This document shows positions 29,513 to 39,878 of a stretch of DNA of 64,000 nucleotides, piece after piece. Position 1 is the first letter of the stretch. The number at the start of each line of letters is the position of its first letter. The notes under the pieces were generated by a model. That model saw nothing but the letters and a program-made list of their open reading frames with translations. It searched no databases and was not told the DNA's origin. This DNA is from Macrosoma leucophasiata (taxonomy: Eukaryota; Arthropoda; Insecta; Lepidoptera; Hedylidae), in NCBI GenBank assembly GCA_036365455.1, contig JAWQUS010000017.1, forward strand, positions 3,224,001-3,288,000, in the 5' to 3' direction. A program made the position numbers and the translations under genes.

Positions 29513-31600
29513 TAAAAGTATTTTAAAACTAGGCTTTACATGGTGAAATTCTAATACATCAAAAATAAACTAGCCGTATCCCGTCGTCTTTTTCACTTTG
29601 TGCCATAAAAAAAATAAAGTTGGCCCAAGGCGCTGGTTTCTTTTTAAACAGTCCAAAAAAATATCGCGCGAAAATTATGGAATGTGGGTGAAGGTGATGT
29701 CTTGTGAAATCAATTTTTGGCGCGTTTTAGTGGTTTTTAATCGATGGAGGAAGTGAAGTGACAGTTCTAGGTTTTTGTGTTTTTACTGTGTAATGGGAGA
29801 GTATTTATTTTTGTACTGAACGATGTTGCTATTAAAAGACTCGTATCTCTCTACAAAACTGAAGTGCTTAATAAGATTCATCTCATAATTTATGCAATAA
29901 ATGAATTGATTTGAATTAAAAATTCTAAAATTCTTAAATTCTATTATAAATTATTTAACTGTAATAGGTAAATTAAATTTTCTATAATGGAAGTGGTATA
30001 ATGGTATAATATCTTATCTAATAATAACAGACCAGGATTCGCTTTAATTTTACATTTGGTTTCAAATATGAAAATTTGATTTTATAAGAAACAGTGTTTA
30101 AAAATATAAGACCCATACTAATATTATAAATAAATGAAAGTATACCGTCTTCACGACTAAATCGCTGAGCCGATTATAGATAGAGGTGAATGATACTGTT
30201 TCATATATTTCTGGGCCTAGGTGTTAATACAGTACAAATGTCATTTTCAAATGACTATAAAATAAATAATTTGAAATTCAAGCATTTTTAGAATTACCAG
30301 TAATTGAAGTATATATGATCAAGTAAAATGTGGGTTAGATTGCTAATTGTTAACTATATTATAAAATATACTGTGTAATGGATTAACCAGTAACGATTTT
30401 ACAGGGCCAAAATTACCCGACTCCTTCAGCATAAAGGTTGTTTGGAACTTGGGAAATGACGTAGGCTAGTTTTTGTGTCACAATCAAATAGCACGCAGTC
30501 AAAGTCGCGGGAAACAGCTACAACTATATAATACAAATTTATCTATACATTTAATCAGCTTTAGATCTCTACTTCTTATAGACACACTCAACATTGGATG
30601 TAGAAATGAATCACCCTATAAATATAGTGTTAACACATCTGCATTTACATTTTGAGTTTTTTACAAGTTGATTATAGTCTGCATATTTTTTTTTTGCCAA
30701 AATGTTGTGTGCCAAAAATCCTGAAATAAGTTTAAAGATATTTTTTTACGATCCTACACGTGCCTGTGCATGTCTGGGCAGACAGGTCTACTTTCTGTCA
30801 CTGTATTCCGATTGTTAGCAGCAATTCGTCTTTAATGCCAAACAAAAGTAATATCAACCATACCTACTGTTTTAAAATAAATGACCGCATACGCGGGAAA
30901 ATTAGGCTTCAAGAGTGGTAATGTACATTGGGTCAAGTGTTTTTGGAAATTCCTAGTTTTCATTCACCGTCAATGTGGATTGTAGGATCTTTTATTATTT
31001 TCATTTCTTTATTTCCAAGTCTTATATCTTCATAGAAATCTAAGTAATAAAATTAGTGCCCTAATATATCTATCTATGCGCCCAACTAAATTTTATTTTA
31101 CAACGCGATTTTATTTCAAAATTTTTCAATGGGAAACATTCTTAAAGTTACATGATTTACAATTTTATTTATTCGTTTAAAACTGAAGCGAATGGCTTGA
31201 GTTTCGAAACGGGTAAAACTGTGGACTATCATTTAAGTGCAAATGACAAGTATTTGGAAAAAATATAAAACCAAGTACGAGTTGGACTTACATAGATAAT
31301 GAGCATAAGCCTAAGAAAGAAAGAAAAAAAATGATCAAGTTAAGACAAAAAATAAAACAAATACATCTATTGACTACCTACCATTAGAGATAACATAAAC
31401 TGAGAGTTTATCTAATTACTGAGAAGGTTAACAACTGAATTGTTATGAGATAAATAATATTTTCATAATCAAATAGTTTTCAATGTTACATGGTAAATAG
31501 TGAACGTGCCAATATGGATACTAGTTTTAGAAGTGAAAACACAGAGTTTTGAAAACATTTTGTTTAAATAATATTGCTACGACTGACTTCCATTTCCAAG
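29513..31600. other. 2.1 kb unassigned AT-rich DNA
   Basis: No dispersed repeat of the families in this window is recognised except a weak Helitron-like start near 30115 (ACTAATATTATAAATAAATG). Frames are short. If the candidate exons at 34.5 and 35.9 kb are real, this would be intron or upstream DNA. Confidence 0.4.
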
Positions 31601-31628
31601 TTAACTAACTCAGTGGCAAACGTGTCCA

Positions 31629-31886
31629 GTGAACAAAACTCTGTCAAGTGATGTAAACGATAACAGTGATTTATCTGATAATAAATGTAATGATTATAAC
31701 AATAACAAAAAAGAGATAGCAAATAAAATATTCCCGAAACAGATGTTTAAAGTGAAAATTAATATTGAAAAGGTGAAACTGAGATTTGATCAATCGATCG
31801 GATGCAATGTATGAAAATAGCGAAAAAGATGTAGACGAAAGTTGCCACGAGTTAGTACATACAAATATAAATATTAGTGACTAATA
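31629..31886 (+). pseudogene. Frameshifted remnant of an unknown protein
   Basis: A 61-codon frame (MNKTLSSDVNDNSDLSDNKC, then KVKINIEKVKLRFDQSIGC) stops at GCNV. A second frame starting at ATGTATGAAAATAGCG continues as YENSEKDVDESCHELVHTNI. The polar, Asn/Asp/Lys-rich composition would fit a disordered segment or a gag-like part. I do not recognise it. It may simply be AT-rich DNA with a chance frame. Confidence 0.25.
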
Positions 31887-32471
31887 ATAACTGAATAAAG
31901 CACGATAGCTAAAAAAAAAGCACCCTGGGTATACAAATAACATTATCTCCATGATTTTATTACCAGTAAAGCAAAGTACGGCATAATTGAAATCCTGGGT
32001 CACGAGTTAACTTTCCTAAGGGATTTCTTCGAGGATATGGAACCAGATTAGTTAAGTAATGTGACCGTGAAATAAGTTTCTTATTAATGTGATTTGATAA
32101 GTTCCTTGCTACAATTTATGGTCATGTCAAACTATAGATTGAATTCACCTTTTGTGAGGATCTTACAACTCTAGAAGGACGCGAAATACAGACTGGTAAT
32201 ATTGTACCGTTTAATGTTGACGATATTCAGGAAAATGTTAGTCTAGTTGTTCTAAATGACAGACATTCGAATAGTTTGATCCCCTACAGGAATAAATGTT
32301 TGCATGGCCTATAGAAATTTGCTCTTTCAACAGAAGAATTGTAAAACATGATTTGTTGATGTTCAGTAATAAGTGCTTAAGTTGACACCAAATTAGGTAG
32401 TACGTCATCAAAGACCCAGCACATCAAGTCCGATAATGAATATAGCGTATAATATATGGGATTTTTCCATT

Positions 32472-32538
32472 TTATGCTTGAATGCACGCATTTACCTCTG
32501 CCTACTCCTTCGGGGATTACAGGCGTGATGTTACGTTA
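32472..32538 (+). repeat. Family S SINE, 3' end only
   Basis: CATTTACCTCTGCCTACTCC, TTCGGGGATTACAGGCGTGA. Plus orientation, without the tRNA-derived head. Confidence 0.7.
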
Positions 32539-32589
32539 CGTAACATAACAAAAACAGTTTTTGAAAACAGTACATTTACACTACCGCCT

Positions 32590-32950
32590 TTACAATGGTG
32601 AGTGATCTGATGAACTGTTCCATTTGGTGCCATCGTATACATTCCTACATCGCACCACCCGCCGAAGAGAGAAGTTCCACCCGCACAGATTGGATACTTG
32701 GAAATGCTCAACGGTCCGATTCTCGCGTTAATTCCTGCCCAGAACGTGCAAATTGTGGAAAGAACTTCCCGCTGAGGTGTTCCTCCGGCGCTTCAATATG
32801 GGGTTCTTCAAAACTGGCGTCAAAAGACTCCTTCAGGGCTGGCAGCGCGTTGGCAACTCCTCTGGTTTTGCAAATGTTCATAGGTGACGGTAACCACTTT
32901 CCATCAGGTGGCCCGTCTACTTGTCTGTCAATCCATTGACATAAAAAAAT
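32590..32950 (+). pseudogene. CR1/jockey-type LINE 3' fragment, frameshifted
   Basis: Homologous to 38940-39300: CAATGGTGAGTG.TCTG, CCGAAGAGAGAAGTTCCACC, CAGAACGTGCAAATTGTGGA, TTCAGGGCTGGCAGCGCGTT, then CCATCAGGTGGCCCGTCTAC and GACATAAAAAAATTG. Small deletions break the frame (for example, GGTGCCATCGTATAC lacks bases). It is an older copy than the one at 38476. Confidence 0.72.
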
Positions 32951-33110
32951 TGCACTCTGAATATAAAAATCACATTGTCTCCATATTACCAATAAAGCAA
33001 AGTACGACATAATTGATATCCGGGATCACAATGGAAAATTTTCCTAAGGGACGACTCCGAGGACATGGAATCAGATTAGATTTGTAATGTGACCGTGAAT
33101 TTAGTAACTT

Positions 33111-33365
33111 GTTTATTTGATGTAATGAGGATCTTGATGAGATTAGGGGGCACGGAAACTATAGATCGAATTTGCTTTTCGCGCTTAATCAACAATGTTA
33201 GCGTAGAAAGACGATTAGTGTATAGACGACCAGAAGTTAATTGAAAATTAGCGCATCACCTTTTGCAAGCCGCCTCTCTACATCAAACCCAACAACATTT
33301 GTTCTACGACTTTTTAAAATTAATAGTTTGTAAAAATTTAAATTTTCCCATGTAAAATTTATCAT
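33111..33365. other. Unassigned DNA
   Basis: No feature recognised. Confidence 0.45.
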
Positions 33366-33654
33366 TTTTTTTTTTTATGTTATGGAAGTGGTAAACAAGC
33401 ATGCAGTTCACATTGATGTTAAGTGATGACTGCAGCCTATAGACACCCACACAAAGACCAAGGTCAAAATGCAGATGCGTTACCACTCCTGAGGCCTAAG
33501 GTCTTATGCCTCTGTGCCGGAAATTACAGGGCCGTACATTACCACCTGACCGGAACACGATAGTGTTGAACACTACCATTTAGCGGCAAGTATATTAGGT
33601 AATGCGGTGGTGCCTACGCCCGCGAGCTCCGTCACTGGAGCTCTACCACCAGTA
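33366..33654 (-). repeat. Family A repeat (A1), full length
   Basis: T-run plus ATGTTATGGAAGTGG to CTCTACCACCAGTA. AAATTT occurs on both sides and may be a short target duplication. Confidence 0.88.
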
Positions 33655-33807
33655 AATTTGCCTTTGAACTGGCATTTACTCTGAGCGTAGGTATGCCACG
33701 CACCTTGTCTAGGCAAAATATCGCCATGTGCAGCGGTGAGTGACGGTGACGCAGTATTGTTACACTACCATAATCTTTACGACTATGAAAATAACGAGTT
33801 TTAATTA

Positions 33808-33990
33808 TCTATCCTAAAATTATAAAGCTGAAGAGTTTGTTTGTTTGCTTGAACGCGCTAATCTCAGAAACTATTAAGAGTCAGATTGCCCATTTATTGA
33901 GAAAAGCTTTAGGCTATTTAACATCACGCTAAGATGAATAGGAGGGGATAGGTAACATTGCAACCGCGCGAAGCCGGGGCGGGCGGCTGG
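33808..33990 (+). mobile_element. Helitron-like element, 183 bp
   Basis: A-TCTATCCTAAAATTATAAAG at the start and CGCGAAGCCGGGGCGGGCGG then CTGG-T at the end. CTGG fits the CTRR rule. It is the uninterrupted relative of 19820-20465. Confidence 0.6.
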
Positions 33991-33999
33991 TGTATCATA

Positions 34000-34236
34000 T
34001 AGGTCGCGCCACGTAAAAAGAACGCTGGAAGAAAGTAGAAGGGATGTGTTCGCGCATCGGTACACTCGCGCACGAAAGTACTAGCCCTATTGGTTTATTT
34101 TTGATCTAGCTTTCGCTTGCGGTTTCGTGTATTGGTAGGCAGATTGAAAACGCCGCACCTCATACTACCAAATAGATCGATAAATCGTCTACTGCGCAGC
34201 TTGACCGCCAGCGTTCTTTTTACCTGGCGCGACCTA
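34000..34236. mobile_element. TA-flanked MITE, 237 bp
   Basis: The ends TAGGTCGCGCCACGTAAAAA (plus GAACGCTGG) and its reverse complement at the right match at 28 of 29 positions. TA flanks both sides (33998-33999 and 34237-34238). This fits Tc1/mariner-type or similar TA-targeting non-autonomous elements. It lies 9 bp beyond the Helitron-like 3' end. Confidence 0.75.
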
Positions 34237-34238
34237 TA

Positions 34239-34552
34239 ACTAGCAGTGGACGTCTTTTGACTGAAATTATGAAGTATATGTTACAAGTACTAACCCACAC
34301 ACTGTTAATCACTTTTCCTCTACTTGAACTCGAATACTGTATGTAATCCGATGGATAAACATCAATAACATTACAAGATAAGCTGTTCAACAAGTGAAAA
34401 ATTACGCACTATATCCTAATATACTGTAATCCTAACATTAGACGACCTACATTTTCCCATAAAAGAACCTTCACTGACAAGGGTCTAAACGTATTTTGTA
34501 ACAAATATCTGCAAAAAGGTCGTCTTTTTGTTTAAACATATCTCTTTTACAG
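34239..34552. other. Unassigned DNA, possible intron
   Basis: No repeat is recognised. It ends in a pyrimidine tract (TCTCTTTTACAG) that would be the 3' splice site of the next feature. Confidence 0.4.
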
Positions 34553-34623
34553 GTGCGCCGCCATAGTTCACGATTGTGTTGTACGTGAGAAAACAAAAGA
34601 TGTTGCTGTATTTCGGTTAGAAG
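34553..34623 (+). CDS. Candidate internal exon 1 of an unknown host gene
   Basis: The 71-bp segment lies between a good 3' splice site (TCTCTTTTACAG) and a good 5' splice site (AAG/GTAAGA). One frame is open: after one base it reads CAAIVHDCVVREKTKDVAVF then RLE, leaving one base (G). It is not part of any repeat family seen here. The mixed polar/hydrophobic composition looks protein-like, and two Cys lie seven residues apart. It resembles nothing I can name with confidence. The first half of a THAP zinc finger (C..C then F.R.) is a weak possibility, but the Cys spacing is wrong. Confidence 0.4.
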
Positions 34624-34708
34624 GTAAGATTTATTTTTTTGTAACCCTATGTAATGCCCTAGTGTTGTTCATAGTACTTATCGATGATAAAATAAAAAAA
34701 AAAAACAT

Positions 34709-34843
34709 TATTTAACGCCTATAATCCCCGAAGGCAGAGGATAATAAAGGATTTTACGCCTTTATCTCTGGTAGTCCACGACCCAAGAATCGAACCCAGG
34801 ACCTCAGCATAGCAGTAGTGCTACCACTAGACTACTGAGGCAG
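34709..34843 (-). repeat. Family S SINE, copy 3, internally deleted
   Basis: The left TTAACGCCTATAATCCCCGA and right B-box part (AGAATCGAACCCAGGACC) to ACTGAGGCAG are kept. About 170 bp of the middle is missing. Confidence 0.75.
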
Positions 34844-34879
34844 TACTTTTATTATATTCCAGTACACTGATATTAATAA

Positions 34880-35223
34880 AATAATAATAATGTCAACCTT
34901 TGAGAAGTCTCTCCCCTTCTTGGGAGGAGGCCCGGAACTTACTCCACTACGTTACTCCAATGCGGGTTGGTGAAGATGAGGGATAGTGGCCAACCCGCTG
35001 TCGGATGTTTTCAAACCGCCCATAAAGCCTCCGACTAGATTTTAATGACTGCTATCTATGGATAGCAACCGGGACCCACGGCTTAACGTGCCCTCTGAAG
35101 CACGGAAACGAGTATTTTAATTTGCCACTGGCGGTCACCCATCACACACCCGACCGCGCCCGTAACGCTTAACCGAGTAGATCGTTTCCGATTTACACCA
35201 ACCGCGGGGCCATGCGCGCTTCG
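34880..35223 (-). mobile_element. 5S-rRNA-derived SINE (SINE3-like), copy 1
   Basis: On the minus strand the head reads GATCTACTCGGTTAAGC, ACGGGCGCGGTCGGG, then GATGGGTGACCGC, following the order and spacing of the 5S rRNA internal promoter (A box GTTAAGC, C box GATGGGTGACCGC). A unique body with GCACGTTAAGCC and CATCCGACAGCGGG follows, and the end is (ATT)n (ATAATAATAAT on +). ATAATAATAAT also flanks the head, so the target duplication merges with the tail. Confidence 0.75.
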
Positions 35224-35299
35224 TCATAATAATAATATATTTAAATTAATATCCTAGCTTACACGTTCACATTTATTAGACTCAACTGAGCCATGGTTG

Positions 35300-35390
35300 T
35301 ACCAAGATATTAGCTAAAATAGAGAAGGATGTGAAATGTTTCAATAACGTTAACAAAATTAAATATCTTGGTGCGGTGCAACCCACGCTA
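35300..35390 (+). repeat. Family J fragment, copy 4
   Basis: AAATAGAGAAGGATGTGAAA, AACGTTAACAAAATTAAATA and GGTGCAACCCACGC. Confidence 0.6.
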
Positions 35391-35398
35391 AATATTTA

Positions 35399-35544
35399 CC
35401 GCCTTATTCATAAACGTACATCAGATACGTTTTAGCTATAGAATGCTTTGTCTTTGTCAGTTGCATTGTCAAATGTGAAGGATAGAAAAAGACAAAGGAG
35501 AGATTAGCAACACTTTAGCTAAAATACGTTTATGAATAAGGGGG
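35399..35544. mobile_element. PIF/Harbinger-like MITE (family N), copy 3
   Basis: Ends CCGCCTTATTCATAAACG and CGTTTATGAATAAGGGGG with TTA on both sides (35396-35398 and 35545-35547). It is 146 bp long and the inner part is inverted relative to copies 1 and 2. Confidence 0.82.
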
Positions 35545-35547
35545 TTA

Positions 35548-35922
35548 GTACATACAGTCCTTTATCTTTTATCACTATATCGATGTTTCGTAATATACGC
35601 ATCACTAACCCAGTGTTTCTCGCTCATTACTTCGGTCGCCATCTTGCATAAAAACCTTGTGTTTAGGACGAAACGTAATCTAAGCGTTAATTCCGAATGA
35701 TTTATCGTTAATTTGGGAATGATGTTCGCTAAGTTTGGCGGTTTTTATCTTAATATAACGATTCTGTTGGATTCTGAATAAATAGTTTACGGATACATCA
35801 TTCTGTTTCGGTTCGGTGGACTACGAGCTGAAAATCTTTCTCTCTTGCTCCATAAAGCCTAAGTTTTGTGTGATGTGTGTATTGAGTGAATCATACCTAT
35901 ATAAAAAGTTTATTTTCAATAG
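35548..35922. other. Unassigned, possible intron
   Basis: No repeat is recognised. CGCCATCTTGC at 35637 matches the core of a YY1/Pho-type site, but one motif is weak evidence. It ends in TTTATTTTCAATAG, a fair 3' splice site. Confidence 0.35.
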
Positions 35923-36024
35923 GTACTGCACAGTTTTCAGGACTCATTGGCTTTCTGTCAGCGCAGGAACTCAAATCTGCTCCAATTACAACATTCAATT
36001 CAAAAGATTTGAATTTAGTTTATA
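35923..36024 (+). CDS. Candidate internal exon 2 of the same unknown gene
   Basis: The 102-bp segment is bounded by CAATAG and by GTAAGT. The previous candidate exon ends with one leftover base. Using the first two bases here completes a Gly codon, and the frame then stays open: TAQFSGLIGFLSAQELKSAP, then ITTFNSKDLNLVY, with one base left. So the phases fit. The +1 frame is also open (HWLSVSAGTQICSNYN), so the frame alone is not decisive. No ATG, no preceding exon and no next exon could be found. Confidence 0.35.
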
Positions 36025-36562
36025 GTAAGTTATATACTAATTACTGCTTATACTTATCTTATTTATATTTATACGCAGAGCTCCTTACGAGAAAGAGAGA
36101 TTGAAATTTACTCTCTTTGATTACAACGTTCCGTGCTTCTTTTATATTCGTTATTTACAGCATATAAACAAACATTGTTTCAAAAATCTATTATTAGTTG
36201 AATAATTGGCATTTAATTATAGTCATTGTGCCTACCATTCTGTTTAATGTTTTGAACTAATTTTCCATTTTTTTTACATTATATAATTACAATACTAAGA
36301 GATATGCCTTTGCTCTTTACTATTTATTGCAGTTCATGCAAACTCTGTCTTTTTAGTTTCTTAATCAGTATTACGAATGTTTTCTATGATTTTACAACTC
36401 ATATTATATTTAAATTGGCCATAATACTGCAATGATGATTAACTATAATGATAACACCTACGGAATTATTTATTATAGTAACATCAAACGAAATAATGTA
36501 TCATCAGACGGAAGCTTCGTAAAAGATCCGTATAAATAGCAATTCGTGTCATTATCATCATT
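36025..36562. other. Unassigned AT-rich DNA
   Basis: No feature recognised. Confidence 0.45.
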
Positions 36563-37068
36563 ACTTCAGTATTGAAGCTTTTATATGGAAGCGAGAGCTG
36601 GGTATGCAGGAAAGAGCATGAAAGTAAGTTGAACGCGGTCGAGATGAGAACTTTGCGCAAGATCTGCGGTGTATCACTCACCGATCGCGTTCGTAATGAA
36701 GATGTAAGAAAGAGACTTTGTGTGAATGATAGTATCGGTGTAAAAATGAAAAAAGGCATGCTCCGATGGTTCGGGCATATAGAAAGAATGTCGAATGAGC
36801 GAATGACTAAACAGATATACAATACGAATGTGGATGGTTGCAGAGGCCCAGGAAGACCAAGGCTGACCTACCATGACCAAATAGGTCGAGTTCTGTCTGA
36901 TGGTGGGATCAAAAGTCTTAGGAATCGGCGTGCATGTACGAAGAGAATGATGAAGGTAGACGAGGCACGAGAGGTTTGTCAGAACCGGGATGTCTGGCGC
37001 TCTACACTCTCTGCCTACCCCGTTAGGGACCTGGCGTGAAGATACATACATACATACTTCAGTATTGA
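36563..37068. repeat. 13-bp target duplication around RTE copy
   Basis: ACTTCAGTATTGA at 36563-36575 and 37056-37068 flanks the next feature exactly. Confidence 0.93.
36576..37055 (+). pseudogene. RTE-type LINE, 5'-truncated insertion of 480 bp
   Basis: This is the longest RTE copy here. The frame reads LLYGSESWVCRKEHESKLNA, VEMRTLRKICGVSLTDRVRN, MLRWFGHIERMSNERMTKQI, GRPRLTYHDQIGRVL and ends WRSTLSAYPVRDLA. The Y-G-S-E-S-W and L-R-W-F-G-H motifs are typical of the segment after the RT domain in RTE proteins. The 3' end is GATACATACATACAT. No frame break occurs over 155 codons, but the endonuclease and RT domains were never copied in. Confidence 0.88.
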
Positions 37069-37284
37069 GATATTTTTTACATTTTGATGTCTATATTCAC
37101 TCTCATGTGTTATTGCGAAAAAATAAATATTATAATTAATAAGGGTGCAGCAACATCTTGACGATATTGTTTAAACTGCAGTCTATTATAATATCGGTTG
37201 CAAAGCATATAAAAGTCGTTCACCGATCCAAAATAATATAGGATAAATCAGAATAGGAAAAGAGAAATTCGACGCTCCTATGTG

Positions 37285-37345
37285 AGTCTTCTATAATAAA
37301 GCGAACTGGTTATCCTGATGTTACAGGTTCGATCCCTGCCTAGAG
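37285..37345 (+). repeat. Degenerate tRNA-like remnant
   Basis: ACAGGTTCGATCCCTGC is a good B box/T arm. The upstream D-arm part is not clear. The following AATTTCCATTTTTCTTTAAT resembles the flank of the T-series elements. Confidence 0.4.
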
Positions 37346-37675
37346 ACAATATTAATTTCCATTTTTCTTTAATTTCTGTATTCACTAGCGTGTGTTTTTG
37401 CCAAAAATAACAATATTGTACAAAAAAAAAACTTTAGTTTGTGCAGTAAAAACACGGAAATTTTAGAATGTATATTTCTCGTAGCGGACATTATTTATGA
37501 GAACTGAGATTAAGTAGTGTAGAGGTAGTTAACTCTTGGCACGTACTTAATCTACTGCACTTTGTAATAACACATTAGTAAGGATATATCTCCACTGTAT
37601 TATAAGCCAGCATACAGCTATAGAGTTATAAATCACGGCTAAGGCTTCACGGCTAAAGTATTCTCTTAAAATGTA

Positions 37676-37975
37676 ACGTAACTTCACGCCTGTAATCCCC
37701 GAAGGGGTAGGCAGAGGTAAATGCATGCATTCAAGAATACATGCAAACACCCACGATTCGCCGGTTACGTTTTTGGCCCATGTAACAGGTGGCGAGCCTA
37801 TTGACATCTCCGGGCACATTACCAAACTTCTAGGTACTGGGAAATTTCCAGAAAATGAAAAAATCCATATAGAACCACAGGTAAAGGACTTTACATTATT
37901 TCTGATAACCTGAGAATCGAACCCAGGACCTCAGTGTAATAGTAGTGGCCTGCTACCACTAGGCTACCGAGGCAG
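37676..37975 (-). mobile_element. tRNA-derived SINE (family S), copy 4
   Basis: From CGTAACTTCACGCCTGTAAT to CTACCGAGGCAG, flanked by TTAAAATGTA (37666-37675) and TTAAAATATA (37976-37985), a 10-bp duplication with one mismatch. A short deletion removes part of the region before the B box. Confidence 0.85.
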
Positions 37976-38009
37976 TTAAAATATAGGTACGCATATTAAT
38001 CTCTTTTGT

Positions 38010-38130
38010 GTGCTTGTTTGCTACTTTCATTGGTGTTAAGTGATGACTGCAGCCTATAGACACTACAAATTTAGACACGATAGTGTAACACTACCATTTG
38101 GCGGCAGATAGTTTAGGTAATGCGGGTACG
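38010..38130 (-). repeat. Family A fragment with internal deletion
   Basis: TAAGTGATGACTGCAGCCTA is joined to ACACGATAGTGTAACACTAC after a deletion. It stops at GTAATGCGGGT. Confidence 0.65.
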
Positions 38131-38423
38131 AAAAGTAGTGACATGAAATAAAATTACATTCCTACAAAAGGTTTACCGCCCCTTCGCTACCAAATGCCAA
38201 CAATCACAGGTGAGAGCCGGAAGGGTCGGCTGCCAAAGCCAATAGTGAATCATAGATGCGTCGACTGTCTATTAATAGTAGGTAACAAGATGCATTTTCA
38301 GTCTAGACAGTTATAATAGGTACGAATTCTTTATTTATCAACTGAACTAGCCTTTCATTTGCACTTAATAAACGTTAGATCGCAGGATGTTTTAAAAGTG
38401 TCATCTTTTTTTTAAATATTTTA

Positions 38424-39560
38424 CTAGCTGTGCCCGCGACTTCGCCCGCGTTAGAATTTATGATTGTTCAGTATCAGATTGGGGTCGACTCAATTGAGTG
38501 CAGTTCAACCCCTCGAAGACACAAGTCTGCGCGTTCACCGCTAAAAAACACCTCATTCATTGTAGCACCACAGTTCCAGGGCACTCCGCTTGCCATTGGT
38601 AAGAGTATCGGTATCCTGGGCGTTGACACATGGAACGAAGTGCAATTTGGGAGTCACATTGAGTGTAAGACCAAGTTGGCATCCAAAAAGTTGGGGGTGC
38701 TTAACAAAGCGAGGCAGTATTTCACATCGGGGCAGCTACTACAGCTTTATAAGGCCCAAGTACGGCCCCATCTGGAATACTGCTCTCTTTTGTGGGCGGG
38801 AGCCCCCAAGTACCAGCTTGGTCTACTTGACTCCCTACAAAAATGCGCCGTTCGTACTGTTAACGATCCGGGACTTACAGACAGGCTCGAACATCTGAGC
38901 CTGCGCAGAGATATTGGTAGTCTGTGCGTGTTATACCATCTCTACAATGGTGAGTGCTCTGTCGAACTGTTCGACATGGTGCCACCGTCTCTTTTTCTAC
39001 ACCGTACTACCCGCCGAAGAGAGAAGTTTCACCCTCACCGACTGGACACCTGGCAGTGCTCAACGGTGCGGTTTTCTCGTTCGTTTCTGCCCAGAACGTG
39101 TCAATTGTGGAACGAACTTCCCTCTGAGGTGTTCCCTAGGTGCTACAATATAGGGTTCTTCAAAAATGGCGTCAAGAGAGTCCTTCAGGGCTGGCAGCGC
39201 GTTGGCAACTCCCCTGGTGTTGCGAATGTCCATAGGCGACGGTGACCACTTACCATCAGGTGGCTCGTCTGCTTGTCTGTCAACTTAGTGACATAAAAAA
39301 AAAAAAAAATCTACCCGGAACTTGTGGGCGCAGCTAGTATAAAAGCCTAAGTTACTCCTTATTACATCAGCTATCTGCCAATGAAAATCCCGTCAAAATC
39401 GGTCCAGCCGTTCTCAAGATTAGCCCCGCCAAACAGACAGACCGACAAAAATTGTAAAAAATGTTGATTTGGTATAATATATGTACCGTTTATACTTTTA
39501 GTAAAAAGCGGTTATTTTTATATTACAAACAGACACTCCAAGTTTATTTATTTGTATAGA
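38424..39560 (-). mobile_element. Helitron-like element (B2), split by LINE
   Basis: In minus orientation it begins A-TCTATACAAATAAATAAAC (39560) and ends GGGCACAGCTAG-T (38424). Its 3' hairpin region is broken at GTATC (38475), where the LINE at 38476-39309 sits. The hairpin partner resumes with TCTACCCGG. Confidence 0.65.
38476..39309 (+). pseudogene. CR1/jockey-type LINE 3' half with intact 271-codon frame end
   Basis: The frame from about 38480 to 39245 includes GILGVDTWNEVQFGSHIECK, LGVLNKARQYFTSGQLLQLY, VRPHLEYCSLLWAGAPK, LWNELPSEVFPRCYN and ends VANVHRRR. G-I-L-G-V-D and V-R-P-H-L-E-Y-C are parts of the region downstream of the RT catalytic core in non-LTR elements. The YxDD box lies upstream of the truncation. 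After the stop come CCATCAGGTGGCTCGTCTGC and GACATAAAAAAAAAAAAAA. The copy is 5'-truncated. The duplication at the site is at most a few bases (ATC). Confidence 0.82.
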
Positions 39561-39615
39561 TAAATTAACTTTAAGCACAGCATATACCTTTTCACTCGTT
39601 GCCCAGTACCTCTAA

Positions 39616-39878
39616 GTTTGTTTTTTTATGTTATGGAAGTGGCAAACAAGCATGCAGTTCACATTGATGTTAAGTGATGACTGCAGCCTATAGACACCCA
39701 CACAAAGACCAAGGTCAAAATGCAGATGCGTTACCACTCATAAGGCCTAAGGTGTTATACCTCTGTGCCGGAAATTAAAGGGCCGTATATTAACACCTGA
39801 CTGGAACACGATAGTGCTGAACACTACCATTTAGCAGCAAGTATATTAGGTAATGCGCTGCTGCATACGCCCGCGAGC
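39616..39878 (-). repeat. Family A repeat (A1), 5' end replaced
   Basis: From ATGTTATGGAAGTGGC to ACGCCCGCGAGC, where family S sequence begins instead of the usual TCCGTCACTGGAGC. Confidence 0.82.

Larger units (their letters stand above)
31915..33110 (+). repeat. Direct duplication of a roughly 150-bp sequence (31915-32065 and 32940-33090)
   Basis: Both copies contain CATTATCTCCAT or CATTGTCTCCAT, AAGCAAAGTACGGCATAATTG or AAGCAAAGTACGACATAATTG, TTTTCCTAAGGGA-type blocks, CGAGGA.ATGGAA.CAGATTAG and TAATGTGACCGTGAA. Translation of the second copy gives KAKYDIIDIRDHNGKF and, one frame away, PKGRLRGHGIRLDL, which looks like a decayed coding piece I cannot name. Confidence 0.6.
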
